A DNA stretch of 64,000 nucleotides, from assembly GCA_001600455.1 (NCBI GenBank), contig BCKC01000001.1:1452441-1516440 (forward strand), given 5' to 3'. Source of the stretch: Endocalyx cinctus. Its lineage: Eukaryota; Ascomycota; Sordariomycetes; Amphisphaeriales; Apiosporaceae. This document shows, one piece after another, positions 47,352 through 60,366 of this stretch. A program made the translations under genes and the position numbers. The first letter of the stretch is position 1. Every line of letters starts with the position of its first letter. Under the pieces are notes generated by a model. That model ran no database searches, had not been told where the DNA came from, and saw only the letters and a program-made list of their open reading frames with translations.

Positions 47352-49491
47352 CCTCCATGCAAGACCCGAGCTTGCAGGAGCGAGTAACGAGAAACGGTCG
47401 TCGGTGCAGGATCTTTCGTGGAGTGTCGCCCAAATACCCTGGTCGGAGTTAGGCTAGCTACGAATACATAGTAAGGAATTGACGAACTCTACCATTGTAA
47501 GTGGAAGAGAACAAAAAAAACAAAACAAAAAGCCAGGAAAAGTATTCGTGCCAGGGAGGCGACGGCTGTATGCGCTGGCGAGACTTTCATCTACTTGGAT
47601 CGAATCAAACCCCAGAAAGACCCGTCTCTCACGACCCAGAGCCCCCCATCCCTCCGGCCACACACTCAGAGTAAAAAAAAAAAAAACAAAAAAAAAAGTA
47701 ATACCGTCCCATTAGCTGCCACTTACGCAGCCAAGCGCAACCATCCTTGATCTTCCTCTGCGAATCATCCTTATGGGCTTGCATAGGTTAGTATATTCCA
47801 TGCGCTAGGGTTGTTTTGTCTCAATGCATCGAGGAAGTAAACATAACAACAGAACCAGACCCTAACTTTCCAAGTTCAAGAGAGAGAAGGTCGATAGAAC
47901 GGGTGTCTACTGGAGAATCGCATACGCGACCTATGATATTGGCCTTACTTAGCGCTTTTAACGCTTTAATTGGGCAATCAGTTACCGCCACCCTAGCCCC
48001 TCAACAAAAGAATAGAAGGAAAATACTAATTGATAGATAACGAGGTTTTTTTGTTACCCATTTTATCTTGACCGCTTCGTCCAAACGTAACGGTCCAATA
48101 GGAAGTTTACTTTGATGGTCCGAACTCATTGCTTTCCGTTTTTCGGTTGAAACCTGCTATAGTGCTGATCTACACCGCACTTATTAATCTCGTCGATTTG
48201 CGTTCTTTTTCTATCATCAAGACATGGTCAAATGGAACGGCAAGTTTATCCTTACTGTAAGACTTAAGCCAGGGGTGCTTCAACCGACACTTACTATTAT
48301 GTATCAGGTAAGGAGGAGTACGCTTTTACGTGATCAGCAGCGGAGCCGTGAATCTTGCGGAACTTATCTTTGCTGACACTCTTAAAAAATCTTGGTGGCT
48401 AAGGAGTATATCGGCCTGCTTATAATTAGATAATTATCGCCACGGTTATCTTGAGATATTTGGTCCGCATGCAAGATGGGTTGGACATCACCTTCACCCC
48501 TCTGCTCTCCCTACCTTCTATGTATACTAAAGAAAGCTGGGCGGAGAGACCCTGCCACGATGCACCGCTAACAATGGATTAGCATGACGATACTCTTCGT
48601 GTGCGACCAACCAACCTATTCCACGCACCACTTTATTTTATTCTTTTCATGAGATGCTTCGTAATAAATAACATATTCTTCACTAGCCGTGAAAATCGTT
48701 TCGGTACTTTAAAATTTTTCAGTTTCGCCTAACATAGAAATTTTAGGCCTCCTCTTTCAACTACCAAATAAATAAAATGTTTTAAGCAGACGGCACATTT
48801 CGTCACAGAAAGATATATATCATAGATGTTGGCTATCTTTACCGCATTTAGGCGTGGCGCGCGTCGAGTAACCGGAGGTTACAAAATTCTCGCCTACTTA
48901 TAGTACTACCTAGGTGTGTGTATACGTCGCGCAGATCTGGAGTGATATCACCGATAGTTTAAATGACTGATTCATTGCGTTCTCGTAATGAAACTCGCGC
49001 AGTCTGATCTGATAAATAAATGTGCAGGTGATAAAATAGATTTTTGGGTAGCTGGGCCGAACCTTGGAACTCGACCTAAACTCGCTGTGAGGGGTTACCT
49101 AAAGCCCACCAATTAGTGGATAGAGGGATTGGCTAACAGAAGTCAATTGTGCGAGAATTGGAAGATACTAATGCGTCGCAAAAATGATCCACCAAAGAAA
49201 ATCAGCAAAAACGAAAAGGAGAGACCTTGATTTAAAGTAAGTTTAAATAGGATCGAGATTTTTGTTTCATCCCAACAGTAACAGGCTCGGTTGATGGCGA
49301 AATTGAATGCGCCAAATCTGCACAATAGAGAACTGGTCGCGGCTGGTCGAAAAAAAAAGCGGCCACCGATTTAATGACCCTTTTTTTCAAGCCCTCGGCG
49401 ACTACGATCTTGTTTCATAGCGGGTAAAGTTATGGTCGCATGAAGTCGCATTTATCTGAAAAGTTGTCGCATAATTATAGAAAATATATAT

Positions 49492-49510
49492 AATCACCTT
49501 AGAGGTGATT
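49492..49510. repeat. Perfect hairpin: 8-bp stem, 3-nt loop
   Basis: AATCACCT, loop TAG, AGGTGATT. It lies in AT-rich gene-free DNA next to several GTCGCA copies. Confidence 0.6.
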
Positions 49511-50600
49511 CCGACTCTTCAAAGTTTGGATAAATAAAAAAGTTCTTCAGATGAGGAGTCTCAGCAGTAGTGTATAGTGCATCACGTGATGTCGAGTCAT
49601 GTTCGTGTTATTGTCTCAAAATAAAACGTGTATTAGTCGCAAAAAACTACCGTTTATTATATCCGGGTGATAAGTGATTTTAAGTCATTTAAAACGATAC
49701 TAATTTATTTTCAGTCATTAAAAGTATCATATACATGAATTGTAGTATATGAATGAGATTGTTGAAGGACTTACGTGAGATACACTCTATTAATTGATTT
49801 TATCTTGTTTAAGTGAAGACGCGATGGGTCTATATACATTTACGTCATTGCATTGGGTAAGTACAGACCTCGGGACCTCGTATGAATTACTTACATAATC
49901 ACGTATTAAGCTTTTTTTTAGCATGTGGCGTTGGCATAATTAAGAAGAGGCTGAAACGTGAGGCTGGGATAATAGCATATCTAATGGGCGGATTATCTAA
50001 TTACCCGTGCGAATGTCTGAGCTAAGCTTGAGAAGCTTAGTTTGTTTTGATATTTCCAAATTTGGTCAAAATTGAAAATATCCTGGGCAACCAAGAGGAA
50101 TCAGAGACAGGGGTATCTATTTGCGCTCTTCTCATCGAATCAAATTTATCCGTTGACTTAATTATGCTACATGATTTCCGGCGACGCCTACATAGTACAC
50201 TAGAACGGGTATGTTTATTTATTTTTTTCTCGACTGGGAAGTTACGTACTCCGGCACCACAAAAAAAAAAAGCGTGCATAGTGCACGCATATTAGAAGAT
50301 TATTACACTACGCCATATACCCTACTAGTGGTAGTAGTACCCATAAAGCTCGTGCCAGCTTCAAGACGTAGCAACGCCTGTCAACAATAAAATAATCATA
50401 ACATACCTGCCTAGCTACTGGGTACCTATCTCATGCCTACCATATTATTTACTTTTAATAGTAATTACCCGTATGTATAGGTATGTATATATGTACTCTC
50501 TGTAAGGAGTAGACAATCATTAAATATATTATTGTTATGATTATGACTATTATTGTTGTTGTTGTTATTACTCTCCCCTTTAACAATTGAGTACAATAAA

Positions 50601-50645
50601 AAAAAAGAAAAGAAAAGTCAAGTCAAGTCAATTCAATTCAATATT
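50601..50645. repeat. Period-5 microsatellite with drifting unit
   Basis: The unit changes in steps while the 5-bp phase is kept: AAAAG copies, then TCAAG copies, then TCAAT copies. Confidence 0.65.
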
Positions 50646-51390
50646 CTCCATGTTCTTTTCACTCTCACATCATATCCTATTTCCGAAATATTCTTCTACC
50701 TTGATGAGAATGTAAAAGAAGAGATATTAATTTCTTTCGTTTTACTCTTCATCCAATTAATGTTTTCGTGTTTTCAAGTAAATCAATTGTTTTCGTATAT
50801 TCTCGACATCAAGCTTAACAGTCAAGGGCCCTCCTTGATATAATACCCTGTTTTTTTTTTTTTTCATTAAATAAAGCAGCACCAGGTATGTAATCTGCTA
50901 ATTATTCACTACCTGGTAGTTTATACTACTCATCAAACTTTCCTTTTCTTTCTTTCTCGAAGTTCCCGTTGTTTTAATTTACTTAACATCTTCTTATCTT
51001 TTTATTTTTAAAAGATCCGATCATTCTAATGAATTACTCACTAATCAAATAATGTTATTAGCCATTCTTCTAGTTCGACCAAATAATACTTCCCACGGAC
51101 CGGCCCCTCAAACTTTCAACATCGACATCGAAAAAATAAACGATTCTATATAATTTTGGACGCGACGTTCCATGAATCACTGGACTGTACTGTGGTCTAC
51201 TCGGCGTATTTCCAAGCTTGTTGAATCAGAGATCACTGGTTAGAAGTACCGAGTCAACTTCATTTCTTATTGTGGTTGTCCTATCGCGCCATCGTACCTT
51301 AAAGTCTTCGTTCCTGGTGTCGCGCGCGTCTCAGCATCACCTGTAAAACATATATTCGCAAGATCTGTTATAAACTAATTTTCTTTGATC

Positions 51391-53746
51391 ATGGACGCAA
51401 GAGTAAGTTGATAAAACAACACGTCCCCGAACTTTTTCGTGGATAATTAGCCAGCTCCTCTTCGACCCAAACTACATCACAACGCTCCTTCCATCCTCAC
51501 TGTTCTCCTCGCTGATTCAGGCTAACTGAATTTCCATAATACAGCCTTTTCGACCAAGCAAGCAACATCCTACCTTGGGTGCGGAAAACATGCCCGCAGC
51601 CAACAAAACTCTTCATCAACGACACAAGTCCACCGGTAATCTCAGCCATATGTCTTCCTCCGGCAGTCTCAACGTGGCAGCGAAACGTGCCGCACTTGCG
51701 GACCTGAACAGACCGTCCAAGACCTACGATGGACCTGCCGCAAAATCGAAGATCGCTGTTAATGCCCCTTCCGTAACCGCAGCCAAGGGACAGGAGAACC
51801 AAGTCCCCGTGACTGGTAAGGATGCATTCTTGCGACCGGCTCAACGTCCTAGAGTTGGATCACTCGTTCCTTCAGCGTCTATGAGCCATCTGAGAACGCA
51901 GTACAATGGATCAGGACCAAAGCTGGCGCCGAAATCAGGTCCTTCCTCGAGAAGCTCCATTACATCTAGAAATAAGGCAGCCACTACTTTTGTCTACAAT
52001 GACAGTGAGGCTCCTAAAGAGGAGCAGGCAGCACCCTCCAAGACTCTGCCCTTGCCCAAGACGGTCACTTCGACCGCCCATCAATGGGTATCCATCAAAC
52101 CTCAAAGAAAGTCTAGCATTGTTCTGGTTGATGGGCCCGAGTCGGATGACAAGGCAGTAACAGTAACTTCTTCCACTTACAGTCATATAACGCATCAACC
52201 CACAGAGGTCCCACAATCGCGAAAGCATTCTTTTTCGGAGGAGATTTACATAGAAGAACCTCATGCAGCATCTACTTCTGACAATCAGTCCGAGTCTAGT
52301 GCAGTCATTATCGAGGATGACGCCGCTGCAACTCCCTACCTGGACGCCGTAGAAGAATTACCTCGAGTAGATCAATATTCTGTACAAGACCCCGTTGAAG
52401 CACTCCCTCCTATCAGTTCCATTCTAGAACCCGCCGTCGCACCGCAGCGTCCTGTCAAGGTAGAAAGCAGAATGGTAGAGTTTCAGGATCTTCCGGCTTC
52501 GGTGGCTCCAATTGAGTACCCTCAGGAGCTATCGGACTACGATGACGAAGATTATTATGACGATCAAGGCTATATCACAGCTCATTCTTGCCGATCACTA
52601 GGTGACAACACCACTGGGGGTGCAACCACCATCATGTTTCCTCCTAAACTTTCCAAGAGGGGTCATGCTGAGATCCAGGCAGCCAAGGAGATCGTGGAGA
52701 GCAAGCGAACGGAGGAAGAGATCCAGGAAGACGCATGGGACGTTAGTATGGTGGCGGAGTACGGGGATGAGATTTTCCAATACATGCGGGATCTTGAGGT
52801 AAGTCAAACCCACCCTAGTTGGGATGTATACGTCTGCTAACCACTTATATGTAGATGAGCTTACTCCCCAACGCCCATTACATGGATATCCAGGGTGAGA
52901 TCCAGTGGTCGATGAGATCCGTCTTGATGGACTGGGTTATCCAGGTACATGCTCGATTCGGTCTCCTCCCCGAAACGCTATTCTTGACTGTAAACTATAT
53001 CGACCGATTTCTGTCATGCAAGGTAGTTTCCTTAGGGAAGCTACAGCTTGTCGGCGCTACCGCCCTCTTCGTGGCCGCCAAGTACGAGGAGATTAACTGT
53101 CCATCGGTCCAAGAGATCGTCTACATGGTTGATGGCGGATACTCAGTTGACGAAATTCTCAAGGCCGAGCGCTTTATGCTGAGCATGCTTGAATTTGAGC
53201 TTGGATGGCCTGGTCCGATGAGCTTCTTGAGACGCATCAGCAAAGCGGATGAATATGATCTCGAGACTCGAACCGTTGCGAAGTACTTCCTCGAGGTCAC
53301 TATCATGGATGAACGCTTTGTAGCGAGCCCGCCCAGCTATATCGCCGCAGGATCTCACTGCTTGTCGCGACTAGTACTGGGCAAGGGAGACTGGGTAAGA
53401 TTTTTGCCTTTCATAATATGATAATATACCATCTGCTAACAGACGATTTCAGACCCCCGAACACGTTCATTACTCGGGATACACCTACACTCAGCTCAAA
53501 CCACTGGTCCGAATGATTTTAGAGTGCTGTCGTATGGCTCGCAAGCACCACAGTGCAGTCTACGAGAAATATTGCGACAAGCGGTACAAACGGGCAGCCT
53601 CATTTGTCGAGGGCTTACTTGCACGAGGCTTCTCTCTTCCCTTTCGACAGAGCATCTCGTATCAGGCGGCTATCGAGTATTTTGAAGATGAGGCTCTATA
53701 CGGAGATGCTCATTCGCTGAAAATGCCCATTCCTATCCAAGGCTAA
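51391..53746 (+). CDS. G2/mitotic-specific B-type cyclin
   Basis: Four exons: 51391-51402 (only Met-Asp-Ala-Arg), 51545-52798, 52855-53394 and 53453-53746, closing to 699 aa. B cyclins bind and activate Cdk1 for mitotic entry. Seen: a destruction-box-like RAALADLN at residues 52-59; a long Ser/Pro-rich N-terminus (to about 410); the cyclin fold with MRSVLMDWVIQVH (from 442), LFLTVNYIDRFLS, LQLVGATALFVAAKYEEI and a second cyclin box with SFLRRISKADEYD and YEKYCDKRYKRAASFVEGLL. The introns after 52798 and 53394 interrupt the cyclin domain in phase 0. The first intron (142 nt) has a GTAAGT donor, a GCTAAC branch site and an ACAG acceptor; the 12-base first exon is the least certain part, and a later Met (for example in ENMPAANK) is possible. 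The N-terminal half is longer than in yeast B cyclins. Confidence 0.92.
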
Positions 53747-56700
53747 ATCTTTGCCCCGAACCGTTCTCTGTCTTTTACCCACATACGCATTGATACGAAC
53801 TTCGTAATTGCAGATACCTCCGGCTATCTTCAATCGGTCGACCAAGTTCGGCTACAATTCGGCTCCAACTGCGTTTCTCATCACTCGGTTCTCCCTTTCC
53901 CTCCCGCTTCCAGTACGCAAGGATATGAAATCCTTGTTGCTTTGTATGGGGTCAAAATCCCCGGTTCCCCAACACCCACCGAATACAACTAATACCACCC
54001 ACATCACTAATTTGGCATCTATACGCATGCCTTTAATGATGCTATTACGAGGCTTATGAGATTAATGACGTCCTTCACCTTTTACGATACATTAGATTCG
54101 GCGTTCTACGTTTGCGAAAAACATGACCCATCCGATTCACACGATAATAATGATGGCCATACAGGTTAGGTTCACATGCGGTCTTCCACTATTTGTCCCT
54201 AGATAGGTAGAGTTGCTAGACTAGTTGATCTTTTTTCCTTTACTGCTGTGGAGGCTTAGGAAGAAGATAATTATTCGGCAATCTAAAAGAGCTGAAGTAC
54301 CGCTATGAAGATAAAATAGAAAAGAAAAGAAAAAAAAAAAAAAGGCAGAGGAGAAGCATACTAAGATTCTGTTGTTTAAGTATATAATTTTCGCCCAGGA
54401 AAAAACATGGAGATGCGCAGGCAAAACTTTGTTTTCTATTTCTTTTGTTCAAGTATATTGCCCGCTCGGTTAAGTAGGGTATCGCCAGGTAGAGCTTTAG
54501 ACAAGAAGCCTTTTACGGAGAATATTTCGTCACATACCAAGGTCCCAGATTATCTGACGTGAATGTTGCATATGTCATGACTTGGAGATTCTATCTGTGT
54601 GTTCTCACCTTGTCAAGTTCAATGAAGGGAGCAAGATGAATGATGAACACCGAAAGGCTATTATGAAATACATCGGTAACCATACAGGTAATATAACATA
54701 GATATACCTGCTTTCTCCCTCTTATCCCAGAATAAGTATATTAGAAAAAGGGTCCTCTAAACATTATGTGCCACGTAACAAGAGCGAGTCAAGGGCCATA
54801 GGACTATCAAGGAGAGTGATACAGATACAGATACGGTATTCGCGTATACATAGTTAGTATGTAGTATATCGATTTATCGGTTAAATTTTTATGAGCAATC
54901 TTCATTTTAGATATGTCGGTCGTATCTTACTCATGCATGTCTCAATTTGTATGGTATTGCACTGACACAATGAACTTCCCGTCCCATCTGTTTGTTGATA
55001 GTGGAATTGGTGGAAGTGAATACGAGGGCATTCTGAGAAGTTGTATTCTTGCCAACGACCTTTTTGTGTCATATAGGAAAATATAAAATCAATGAGCACT
55101 CAAGAGCTTAATCATACCCTCGTGGTATAACCAGGTATAATCAAGCAACTTGGCTTCTCCTTTAATGACTTTTACGGAGAGGAGGGTTATGAGTAATCGT
55201 CGCTACCCCTTGTTTGAACTTTAAATCGTTTGATTCTTAGACTTTGGAAGATCTAGATAATCTCTAGCGAGATTATTTCGAGGCTTAAGGTGCCGGCCTG
55301 GAGGTTAAAAGTTACCATGCGGTTGGTCAACGTTAGATCTATATTAGTTAGACTAACCTAGGACAACCAACCAATTTTGAACGTTCAACTAGACGATAAC
55401 AAATCGCGACAAATTTACGCATCTGTCATTAAATACTACCAATCACATACGGCCACCAATTCACTGCACCATACCGTATACTGTACAGTAGTAATGTGGT
55501 TACAAGTCAAAGCCGGGGGACTTTGACTACCATCGAGGTTAAACCGGAAACTGTCGGGTAAAGACGCGCCCGCAAAAATCCGGCCGGTTAAAGTGGAGGA
55601 GGAGATATTTCAACGCCCGCGTTCCCAAGTTAAAACCAGTCACGTCCGCGTTGAAATGTTCCAAACTCAACTCTAATGTTCTTGTCGTCATCATCACCCC
55701 GCTACTAACAATAAAATTCGAAATTTTAGTAGCGATGTTGTCCTTTCGTACGTATATCGCTTTTACAACTACGGAGTACTCGGAACTTCGTTGGACCCTC
55801 CTTTTATGCAGGATCGGACAATTCTCGCTGTTCTCACCGGTAAACAAGCCAAATGAGAAGGTCTAGGAAGATGTCGAACATAGCAATTTTCCATTCCATT
55901 ACTTTATTCTGGCTTGTATCCCAGCTAGCTATATCATAATCGGATGTCGTGGAATGTTGACTTTGACCAATAAAGGATAGATAAAGTGACTACTATGTAA
56001 GTACCTATATGTATATACCTAGGTATACCTACCTGGTATATATACATTTACCTCTAGGTAGGTAATATATTCTTGGCAGGCAGTAGGCGTTACTACTACT
56101 ACTGAGTTATATGTTTCTTTATACTATTCAGATGGGTAAGGGGGGTTTGCCCTGATCTTCAGGAACCAGAAGTCTGCTCTCCCTTATTTCTTTTTTTTTT
56201 TTTTTTTCTTTCTTACCAGATACTGTACAGTACTGTGTTCGGTTTTAGCAGGGTTCTTGACTCACCTATTTCGGGCTATATCGGACTAAACTACAGATAC
56301 TTCACTGCTGTAGGTACAAAGATTTAGGAGGAGTACCACCCACAGTACGCTACTGACTAGCGTAAACCCCGGGTAATCTCCAGAATAATCAGAATAGTCA
56401 TAGTACGTACCTTTACCCCTTGATATACTGACGCAAACCAACAAGCGATGAGATGCAGGATGACGAGGGAAGTTATCGATAAGAAACGAAAAAAAAAAAG
56501 AGTGCATACAAAATTTTGTATGTATACATACTACATTATGTTGGAACCACCTATGGATAAATATTGACGCGTGAGAGAGGGAGACTTCTTAATGAACCAA
56601 GTCAGCAAAGGTTTAAAAAAAGAACAAAAGCGGCAAAGGGCCTAAAAAAAAAAGAGAAAAGAAAAGAAAAAGAAGAAAAAAACAGGGACCTGCAACCGCA

Positions 56701-57258
56701 TCCTTACACAAATTGTGTTGCTTGAGTCGTAATCGGATCTTCTGGAAAATTGGTACTCTCTCTGCAAAGAGTTTTCCGATCTTCTTAGAGCTCCAAAAAT
56801 ACACTCATTTCATCATTTATTTTATACTCATTATCTCGTTTAGAGTTTCTGATTTTCAACCTTCTCTCCCCCCCTACTTGGATCATTTCAACATTAACCC
56901 TTTTCAAAACTGGTTCATGATATACTAACAGACCTCAACTTTCTTTTTGTGTCAATTTCTTTTTTTTGCGCTTGAATCGGTATAAAATCCCGGCCTACTC
57001 CGAATAAAAGCCTTCCCACGCCATTTTTCAATCGGAGCTCCACTATCGGTCAAGAGGAGAGATCACGCACGCGCACTCACTAAAGTCATTCCAAAATTAT
57101 TGATCAAAAGACCGTCTTTTCTATTTGAAAGGTTCCAATTCTTTTGCAGATTCTCTCCTGCATTGTTAACCTTATAACCCTTATCTCACTAAACATCACC
57201 TTTCTTTTTTTTCCCTTTTATTTACCTTTGATACACTGGCCATAAAAAACCGCGCAAT
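53747..57258. other. 3.5-kb intergenic region between cyclin B and carrier genes
   Basis: Same-strand spacer, AT-rich. It contains an A-run near 54329-54342, ATACAG repeats near 54821, a TAGGTACCTA cluster (about 55997-56065), a CTA repeat near 56092, a T-run near 56190-56206 and A-rich runs near 56488 and 56645-56680. The last 300 bp are pyrimidine-rich, typical of a strong fungal promoter and 5' UTR. No other gene is supported. Confidence 0.4.
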
Positions 57259-59591
57259 ATGTCAACCACAACAACGGTGAAGGAGGCTGTCAAAGAGAGT
57301 CTCCTTGGCACCGAGGAACCCTCTTCGCTCTCGGCTGCACATCGAGCATTGTTTTTAGACTATGCTAAGAAGGATGAAGAGACGGGAGAATTATTTTTGG
57401 GAAAGGATGAGTTCATTGACGCCATTGCCCCCAAAGACGAGGATTACGTGAGTTACTTTTCTTTTCCTTTTCCTTTTTTTTCTTTCTATTTTTATCCAAC
57501 GTTTTTTCCCCCTTCTTTCTTCTATCTTAGCTTCTTTAGTCTTATTGAACGCACGGTTAAACGTTGCTAATAATACCCCCTAAAAATAACAGTCAAAGAT
57601 TCATCGCGAACAGTATGGAATTCTGTTTCTTGTCGCCGATCGCAACGGGGCTGGTAAAGTTACTTTGGGTGACTGGTCTGCCTACGAGAACCTCTTAAAC
57701 AAGCCTGACGCCGAATACCAAGTCGCATTCCGTCTATTTGATACCAAGCGCACCGGTCAAGTTCAATTTGACAACATCAAGCTCATATACCAACAATACA
57801 AGGATGAGGAGAGCATCCCCTTCGATTGGGACTCGGAATGGACAAAATTATACGTTGGAGGCAAGTCAAAGCGACATGACCTAGCGTATCCTGAATTCGC
57901 GCAGATGATTCGCGGTATTCAGGGTGAAAGGATTCGCCAGGCCTTCCAGCGATTTGATAAGGATGGCGATGGTTACATTGAACCAGAGGAATTTGCGCAG
58001 ATCATTCGAGAGACTGCCGGTCACAAGCTTTCTGACCACGTCCTTACCAACTTGACAACTTTATGCAACATCAACATGGGTAGCAAGATCTCCTATGCCA
58101 ATGTCCGAGCTTTTCAGAATGTCATCAAGGATGTAGATTTAGCTGAGGCAATTCTTCGCAAAGCCCTCAAGAAGAGCTCGGATGGTAAAGTTACTAAGAC
58201 TGATTTTCTCAACGAGGCGGCCAGGACGACAAGGTTCTCTCAATTCACTTCGATGGAAGCTGATATCCTCTTCCACTTTGCAAGCTTAGATGAACCCTCT
58301 GGTCGTCTCGGCTTGATACACTTCGCCAAGGTCTTGGACCCAACCTGGACAGGCCGGGGTGTTTCCGAGGAGTCGCAACAACGAGCTTTGCTAAAAATTG
58401 GGGCCGGGAATGGAGGCATCTTCCTTAAGGCTGCCGAGTCGGCTTACAACTTCCTCATGGGTAGTATGGCTGGCGCTTTTGGTGCCTTCATGGTCTATCC
58501 GATTGATCTGGTGAAGACGCGTCTGCAAAACCAGCGAGGAGCAGACCCTGGTCAACGTCTTTACAAGAACTCTATCGACTGCTTTAGAAAAGTTGTCGCC
58601 AACGAGGGATTCCGAGGCCTGTACTCCGGTGTCCTTCCGCAGCTTGTCGGTGTCGCGCCCGAAAAGGCTATCAAGCTGACTGTCAATGACCTTGTAAGAG
58701 GATTCTTCACGGATAAGAATGGTCAAATCAAGTGGCAGCAAGAAGTGATTGCCGGTGGTACCGCTGGTGCTTGCCAAGTCGTAAGTCATAGTGCCCCCCC
58801 CTTTTCTTTAGTCCGAATATTCCCTCTTAAACATGATTTACTAACGCTCGTCAAAGGTGTTTACCAATCCCTTGGAAATTGTCAAAATTCGACTCCAGGT
58901 ACAAGGTGAGGTGGCAAAGGCTACGGAGGGCGCACAAAGAAGGTCAGCCATGTGGATCGTTAAGAACTTGGGTCTTGCGGGCCTCTATAAAGGTGCATCG
59001 GCTTGTCTACTCCGCGACGTGCCTTTTTCCGCAATTTATTTCCCGACATACAGCCACCTGAAGAGGGATTTGTTCGGAGAGTCCCCGACGAAGAAGCTTG
59101 GCGTTGTGCAGCTATTGACTGCCGGCGCCATTGCCGGTATGCCCGCTGCCTACCTTACAACACCATGTGACGTTATCAAGACTAGGTTGCAAGTTGAGGC
59201 TCGTAAGGGAGATACCCAATACACTGGTCTGCGACATGCAGCAAAGACAATCTGGAAGGAAGAAGGCTTCCGCGCTTTCTTCAAGGGAGGCCCCGCTCGT
59301 ATTGCGCGATCGTCTCCCCAATTCGGGTTTACTCTAGCCGCATACGAGGTTCTTCAGAGCGTCCTTCCTTTCCCCGGAAAGTCACATGATGAGAAGGCCC
59401 ATACCGGCGTAGCTGACGTCGTCAGCACTTTCCAGGATAAGGACGTCACCTCTCCTCACGCTAGAAGTCGAAATGCGCTGAGGATCATTCTGGACCTCGA
59501 CGAGAAGTTTGGCCGTCGCGGTATTCAGGTCCCAGAACCTGATTACAAGACTCGTTCCAGCGTTCTCTCCATCATCGGATCTCGTTCGTAA
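57259..59591 (+). CDS. AGC1: Mitochondrial aspartate/glutamate-type carrier with N-terminal EF-hands
   Basis: Three exons: 57259-57447, 57593-58780 and 58857-59591, closing to 703 aa. It resembles the calcium-regulated aspartate/glutamate carriers (citrin/aralar; yeast Agc1) of the inner mitochondrial membrane, part of the malate-aspartate shuttle. Seen: an N-terminal regulatory half with EF-hand-like segments, the clearest being [13 protein letters not shown] starting at D185 with all ligand positions filled; then a carrier half with three repeats, each with the P-x-[DE]-x2-[KR] signature: [10 protein letters not shown] (from 366), [10 protein letters not shown] (from 464) and [10 protein letters not shown] (from 562). 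[17 protein letters not shown] and GFRAFFKGG close the repeats. The length and EF-hands separate it from plain glutamate carriers. The two donors are GTGAGT and GTAAGT. The pyrimidine-rich leader suggests high expression. Confidence 0.93.
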
Positions 59592-60366
59592 ACGGTGATC
59601 ATTCTCCCGATGCCTTTCTATATTTCCCGCGCGTATGAGAGGCATAGCAATCTGCATAGGACCGGCGTTTGGAAGTGAATGGGAAAAGCAAAAGATGTTT
59701 GCTTGTTTGAATATTTGTGTGGATTCTGATGTTTATTACCTGTTAGCCTGTTTTTTTTTTCATTTGTTAGCATATCTCTGTAAAATTTCACGCAACTTGG
59801 CCTCATAGATCCTAATCTAGGTTTATCTATGAGGCAGACGATCTCTCTAGAGAGAAAAAAAAGATCTAAAGAAAGGGAAAGACTGGATTGGTGTGCGGAT
59901 GGAATATTTTGACTGATTTTGATATGGAAGGGGTAGGGACTACTTTGTCTTTCCAAGAGGAATTAGAACCGTAGAACCGTAGATTAGACTAGATCTGCGC
60001 ATTTCGTGGGCGGCCATTTGTGTTTCGGTTGCTCATGATTTGCCTCATACCCATAGACCATCAAATACTCGAATCTCTTGTTTCAATAATGCGCCGTCCC
60101 TAGCATGGCGGAATTAGAACAGGTTCTTCTCAAGTATATTAATCTGTGCGATCGAGAGCACTCATTTCAAATACATTCATAACACGTAAATACATTAAAT
60201 CTAAAAATAACAGCATGTCCATTAATACATGACATGTTGAATGAACGCCATACAATGCTCTCATATCTTTACATCTCATAAGTAACAAATAGTAGTATTA
60301 AAACAGACGCTCACGCATATACACGCACACGCGCACACGGACAAACAAGTATCGCTCAGCGGCCTA
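59592..60366. other. Intergenic between convergent carrier and 2EXR-like genes
   Basis: 3'-to-3' spacer of about 775 bp with a T-run near 59751-59760 and a CA-rich microsatellite near 60312-60342. No gene seen. Confidence 0.45.

Larger units (their letters stand above)
44081..51390. other. 7.3-kb gene-free AT-rich region
   Basis: The longest stretch without a supported gene. Contents seen: an A-run of 25 at 47327-47351; A/T runs near 47677-47697; TAGGTA-type elements near 48900 and 50400-50500; a GTCGCA cluster and perfect hairpin at 49330-49640; a 12-bp palindrome ATCACGTGAT with flanking C and G near 49582-49593; a phased period-5 microsatellite at 50601-50645; and T-runs near 50851. Short open frames (48224-48376, 50553-50843) have no family likeness. 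The right end holds the cyclin B promoter. Confidence 0.4.

Noticed and set aside
16423..59000. All ACGCGT hexamers as MBF sites
   Set aside because: Several occur in coding or gene-free DNA (for example near 58517 and 47100), as expected by chance; only the close pair before pot1 and the one before the cohesin gene were kept.
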